Positions 13,242 to 15,972 of a stretch of 15,972 nucleotides of DNA are shown piece after piece. The DNA lies in the NCBI GenBank assembly GCA_945485605.1, contig CALYSG010000023.1:1-15972 (forward strand). The letters run 5' to 3'. The position numbers were made by a program, and so were the translations under genes. The stretch's first letter is position 1. Each line of letters starts with the position of its first letter. Origin of the DNA: an uncultured Clostridia bacterium. GTDB taxonomy: Bacteria; Bacillota; Clostridia; Oscillospirales; CAG-272. Below the pieces are notes generated by a model. That model had not been told where the DNA came from, searched no databases, and saw only the letters and a program-made list of their open reading frames with translations.

Positions 13242-14861
13242 TCAGACGTTGTTATTCTGCCTTGCGTCGAAGTTTTTCACTATCGTGTCGTATGAAATGC
13301 CGTATTTTTCGGCTATGTCGCGTGCATAGCTCTTTCCGTCGGGTTTCCTTCTGTATATCTTGAATGATCTCTGCCCGGTCTCCATACCGGCGACAAGGGT
13401 ATCTATCATTGCATCTCCCGTCTCTTTCGCACGTGCGTTGATATCTTCAAGCTCTGCGGCGAGCTGATGCAGGTGAGTAGAGAAGAGACAGCGGCAACCG
13501 ACGTGGCTGAGCGCACCGAGGACTTCTGCGGCGATATACGACGCCTCGTAAGCTCCGGTCGAAGAGAAGGATTCGTCCATCAGAACGAGCGAGTAAGGGG
13601 TGACGACCTCAAAGATCTCGCGCAGTCGGTCACATTCCTCACCGAGCCTTCCCTTGTCGATCGTATCCTCGGCTCCCGTCGGGAAGTGGGTGAATATTGC
13701 GTCGACGGGGCTTATCTTTGCCTCCTCTGCGGGGACGAACATACCGAGCTGAAGCATCACCTGTGACAGTCCGAGGGCGCATGTCACGACCGATTTTCCA
13801 CCGCGGTTCGGTCCCGTGAGAACGTAGATCGTGGCGTTTTCGTCGAAGTAAAGGTCGTTCGGCACGATCTGACCGTCGATCTTCAGCGCAACGCAGGGGT
13901 TGTATAGTGCCTTTGCCGCGAAAACCTTATCCTCCATCGGGAATATGTCGGGCTTTATCAGCGGGTATCCGCGGTCGCGAAGTCTGCGGAGCATCTCGGT
14001 GCCCTTTACGAAGAATTCGATCTCCGGCATAAGGTTTAGCAGAAAATCGGTGTTTTCGAGCACATAAGACTGCACGATCTTCTTCCACGAACGTAGAGAT
14101 GATTTGTAGACATCGTTTATTGCCGAGTTGAAGGCGAGCGAGAGCGCCGTTTTCTGATTTTCGTTCTGCTTTTTGCCGAAGGGCACGAGTTGCGCGATGC
14201 AGGTGTACTCGTCGTACTTGAAGTTGAGTCGCAGGATCTTCTCTATAACGTCTCCCGAGCGGAACGGCTGGGGGTTTATCGAGAGGACTCCGGCTTCGGT
14301 CGGTCGGAGCTGAGCGTCAAGATTAACGCCTATCGTGACGCTCTTAATATCTCTGACTCGGTTTGTCAGCTCGCTGAGCTTTTTATTGAGCTGAGAGTAA
14401 TATTCGCTTCCGGCAAGCTCGGATATCCTGTCGGCAAGGGTGGTAAGTGCCTTGCCGTGAAGGTTTCCGCGCACCTCCGACAGTCCTTCGTTAAGGGTAT
14501 CTATGCTCGATATGTAGAGCTCTATCTCCGTTATGCTCGTGAGGTATGAGTTTGCGTCGCCGCTGTCGGCTTCAAGACGGCGAAGCTCCATAATGTCTCC
14601 GAGGATGGGGATAAGACGGTTGAGGGTCTTTGATACGCTCTCGTTTTCAAGCATATCGCCGAAGGTGTCCATTCTGTATTTTATGACCTCGGGGTCGGTC
14701 GTTGTGAATTCCGACAGCTCGCGGTTCTTGAGGTCGAATATCTCAAGCAGTCCGAGCTCCTCAAGCGCGAACATATCGATATCGGGCATGGCTTCACCGC
14801 TGTAATGACGGCGAGCACTCTCGGCATCGGGGTAGAGAAGGCTGAAATTAGTGAAATCCAT
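13242..14861 (-). CDS. Short MutS-family ATPase without mismatch-recognition domain
   Basis: A 539-residue MutS-family protein. The C-terminal ATPase has Walker A GPNRGGKS (350-357), a signature-like stretch SFSSTGAYEASYIAAEVL (431-448), Walker B LVLMDES with Asp429-Glu430, and STHLHQL (461-467). Residues about 30-330 are helical, resembling the core/lever and clamp regions of MutS. The N-terminal mismatch-reading domain with its Phe-x-Glu motif is missing, as are an Smr nuclease domain and membrane helices. Canonical MutS has GPNMGGKST; here Arg replaces Met and Val follows the Ser. Canonical mismatch repair is unlikely; a role in recombination, DNA-junction binding or another process is possible. 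AAGGAAAA precedes the ATG; the recombinase gene ends 32 nt upstream. Confidence 0.88.
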   Translation of the reverse strand: MDFTNFSLLYPDAESARRHYSGEAMPDIDMFALEELGLLEIFDLKNRELSEFTTTDPEVIKYRMDTFGDMLENESVSKTLNRLIPILGDIMELRRLEADSGDANSYLTSITEIELYISSIDTLNEGLSEVRGNLHGKALTTLADRISELAGSEYYSQLNKKLSELTNRVRDIKSVTIGVNLDAQLRPTEAGVLSINPQPFRSGDVIEKILRLNFKYDEYTCIAQLVPFGKKQNENQKTALSLAFNSAINDVYKSSLRSWKKIVQSYVLENTDFLLNLMPEIEFFVKGTEMLRRLRDRGYPLIKPDIFPMEDKVFAAKALYNPCVALKIDGQIVPNDLYFDENATIYVLTGPNRGGKSVVTCALGLSQVMLQLGMFVPAEEAKISPVDAIFTHFPTGAEDTIDKGRLGEECDRLREIFEVVTPYSLVLMDESFSSTGAYEASYIAAEVLGALSHVGCRCLFSTHLHQLAAELEDINARAKETGDAMIDTLVAGMETGQRSFKIYRRKPDGKSYARDIAEKYGISYDTIVKNFDARQNNNV

Positions 14862-14893
14862 AACTTTATTTTCCTTTAAGCGTACTTGCCCTT

Positions 14894-15895
14894 TTATTCG
14901 GGCTTTATCTTTGATAGGGGGTTGTTCTCCATTGCCGCCTGCATACTGCTGTCTGAAACATGGGTATATATCTGCGTCGTGTTTAGCTGTTCGTGTCCGA
15001 GGATATCTTTAAGAACGCGGACGTCGACCTCGCCGCTCTGATACATGAGAGTCGCCGCGGTGTGGCGAAGCTTGTGCACCGATAGATGGCGTGCGCCGTA
15101 TCCCGCTGCGTCAAGGTACTTGTATACCATCCACTGCACCGACTGGACGCTCATTCTTTTGCACTGTTGCGAGAGAAAAAGTGCCTTTTCGTTTACCGAC
15201 CTGTACTTCTCACCGAGCCGCTCGGAAAGGTATTCGGCGAGCGAGGCACGGCAAGCCTCGTTGAGGTAGATAATGCGTTCTTTAGAGCCTTTCCCGACTA
15301 CACGTAACGAGCGAAGCTCAGGGTCGAGGTCGTTTATATTTATCCCGACAAGCTCGGACACACGCATACCGCAGTTCAGGAAAAGTGTAACTATCGTGTA
15401 GTCGCGTACCTTGTTCCGCTCGCTTGGGTAGCTCCTCACGGTGTCAAGCAGGTGAAGGCTCTCTTCGAGAGTCAAAAATTTCGGAAGGCTTTTTTTAGCC
15501 TTCGGAGTCTCGATGTCTGCTGCGGGATTTGTTTCAAGCAAGTGGCGCTTGACCGTCATATACTTGAAATACGCCTTTATCGCCGAGAGCTTTCTTGCTT
15601 TTGCACGGCTGCCGTTGCCGCGGACGCTTCCCGTGTACATAAGGAATTCGTAGATGTCCTCGGTCGAGATCGAGGATACGAAATCAAGGTCGACAGAGGT
15701 CAGATCAGCCTTATCGAATTCATCCGAATCGGGCGAGATACCGTTTCTGACAGCAGTCAGGTAACGGAAAAAGGTGCGGAGGTCGAGAACATATTCTCCG
15801 ACCGTTTTTTCGGAACAGCCCTGTATTCCCGCCTTGTAGTTTGCAAATTCGCGCACCGTGGCGGGCATAGTCGGCAATTCGTCGCGGTATGACAC
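14894..15895 (-). CDS. Tyrosine recombinase, XerC/XerD-like
   Basis: A 333-residue tyrosine recombinase, somewhat longer than XerC/XerD (about 300). The N-terminal SAM-like DNA-binding domain is about residues 15-125, and the catalytic domain about 140-325. All six catalytic residues are present: Arg178 (CGMRVSEL), Lys202 (GKGSKER), His274 and Arg277 (HKLRH), His301 (LGHEQ) and Tyr310 (IYTHV). Arg-to-Lys and Lys-to-His spacings equal those of E. coli XerD. A GTG at 15904 overlaps the AAAGGAG box (plus CTCCTTT 15904-15910); the GTG at 15895, 8 nt beyond it, is chosen. First gene of a four-gene operon. It could be a housekeeping Xer protein or a dedicated recombinase; no mobile-element borders are visible. 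Confidence 0.92.
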   Translation of the reverse strand: MSYRDELPTMPATVREFANYKAGIQGCSEKTVGEYVLDLRTFFRYLTAVRNGISPDSDEFDKADLTSVDLDFVSSISTEDIYEFLMYTGSVRGNGSRAKARKLSAIKAYFKYMTVKRHLLETNPAADIETPKAKKSLPKFLTLEESLHLLDTVRSYPSERNKVRDYTIVTLFLNCGMRVSELVGININDLDPELRSLRVVGKGSKERIIYLNEACRASLAEYLSERLGEKYRSVNEKALFLSQQCKRMSVQSVQWMVYKYLDAAGYGARHLSVHKLRHTAATLMYQSGEVDVRVLKDILGHEQLNTTQIYTHVSDSSMQAAMENNPLSKIKPE

Positions 15896-15916
15896 TTTTA
15901 TCACTCCTTTTTCCGC

Positions 15917-15950
15917 AAGTGTAAATTTTTATCGTGCGGACTTTACACTT
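15917..15950. repeat. Perfect 9-bp inverted repeat upstream of the recombinase gene
   Basis: AAGTGTAAA at 15917-15925 and TTTACACTT at 15942-15950 are perfect reverse complements separated by 16 nt. The pair lies between the recombinase RBS (15904-15910) and a candidate -10 box (15956-15961), so the expected transcription start falls near or in the distal arm. It may be a repressor operator, a hairpin in the leader, or a binding site of the recombinase itself. A second short complementarity (CCGC 15913-15916, GCGG 15936-15939) does not fit the same hairpin. Confidence 0.6.
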
Positions 15951-15955
15951 AACCA

Positions 15956-15961
15956 ATTATA
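15956..15961 (-). promoter_or_regulatory. Candidate -10 box of the recombinase operon
   Basis: The minus strand reads TATAAT here (plus ATTATA). It lies 60 nt upstream of the GTG start. The matching -35 box would lie about 17 nt further right, at or past the window edge (15972), so the promoter cannot be confirmed from this sequence. The surrounding bases are very AT-rich, which raises the chance of a random match. Confidence 0.4.
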
Positions 15962-15972
15962 TATCATAATAT

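Noticed and set aside
15917..15950. dif or Xer core recombination site
   Set aside because: The arms are 9 bp with a 16-bp centre, while dif sites have about 11-bp arms around 6-8 bp, and the arm sequence does not look dif-like.
14894..15972. Integrase of a mobile element or phage
   Set aside because: The recombinase is in a close operon with non-mobile genes, and no attachment-site repeats, tRNA, transfer or phage genes are in the window. A border beyond the right edge cannot be excluded.

Overview
The window reads as a bacterial chromosome of Gram-positive, probably clostridial (Bacillota) origin. The evidence is the gene order (rpsH-rplF-rplR-rpsE-rpmD-rplO-secY-adk-map-infA-rpmJ-rpsM-rpsK-rpsD-rpoA-rplQ), near-consensus AGGAGG ribosome binding sites before most genes, a four-cysteine zinc lid in adenylate kinase, zinc-ribbon forms of S4, S18 and L36, and two consensus sigma-A-type promoters. 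Genus and species cannot be read from the window.

Region 1 (1-8238, + strand) is the distal spc operon continuing into the alpha operon. It starts with the last codons of rpsH and runs without a visible internal terminator to rplQ. It holds ribosomal proteins L6, L18, S5, L30, L15, L36, S13, S11, S4 and L17, the translocon SecY, adenylate kinase, methionine aminopeptidase, initiation factor IF-1 and the RNA polymerase alpha subunit. infA has no ATG, GTG or TTG at its conserved start; the best start is a CTG.

Region 2 (8239-8360) is a short convergent gap with two strong hairpins that end rplQ transcription from the left and rpsR transcription from the right.

Region 3 (8361-9745, - strand) is the rpsF-ssb-rpsR operon (S6, single-stranded DNA-binding protein, S18). 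It has a consensus promoter and a leader of about 85 nt with a candidate autoregulatory hairpin. S6 carries an unusual Glu/Ala-rich tail.

Region 4 (9719-10806, + strand) holds one divergently transcribed gene for a membrane-anchored metallo-beta-lactamase-fold protein of the ComEC C-terminal type. A bidirectional terminator closes it.

Region 5 (10808-15972, - strand) is a tightly spaced four-gene operon: a tyrosine recombinase with all six catalytic residues, a short MutS-family ATPase without the mismatch-reading domain, a lipoprotein with a GHL10-type glycoside hydrolase domain, and a small SGNH hydrolase. A perfect 9-bp inverted repeat lies between a candidate -10 box and the recombinase start. 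This operon is the least explained part of the window. No insertion sequences, CRISPR arrays, tRNAs or rRNAs were seen. The longest gap without a gene, 9560-9809, holds the divergent promoters and the rpsF leader.
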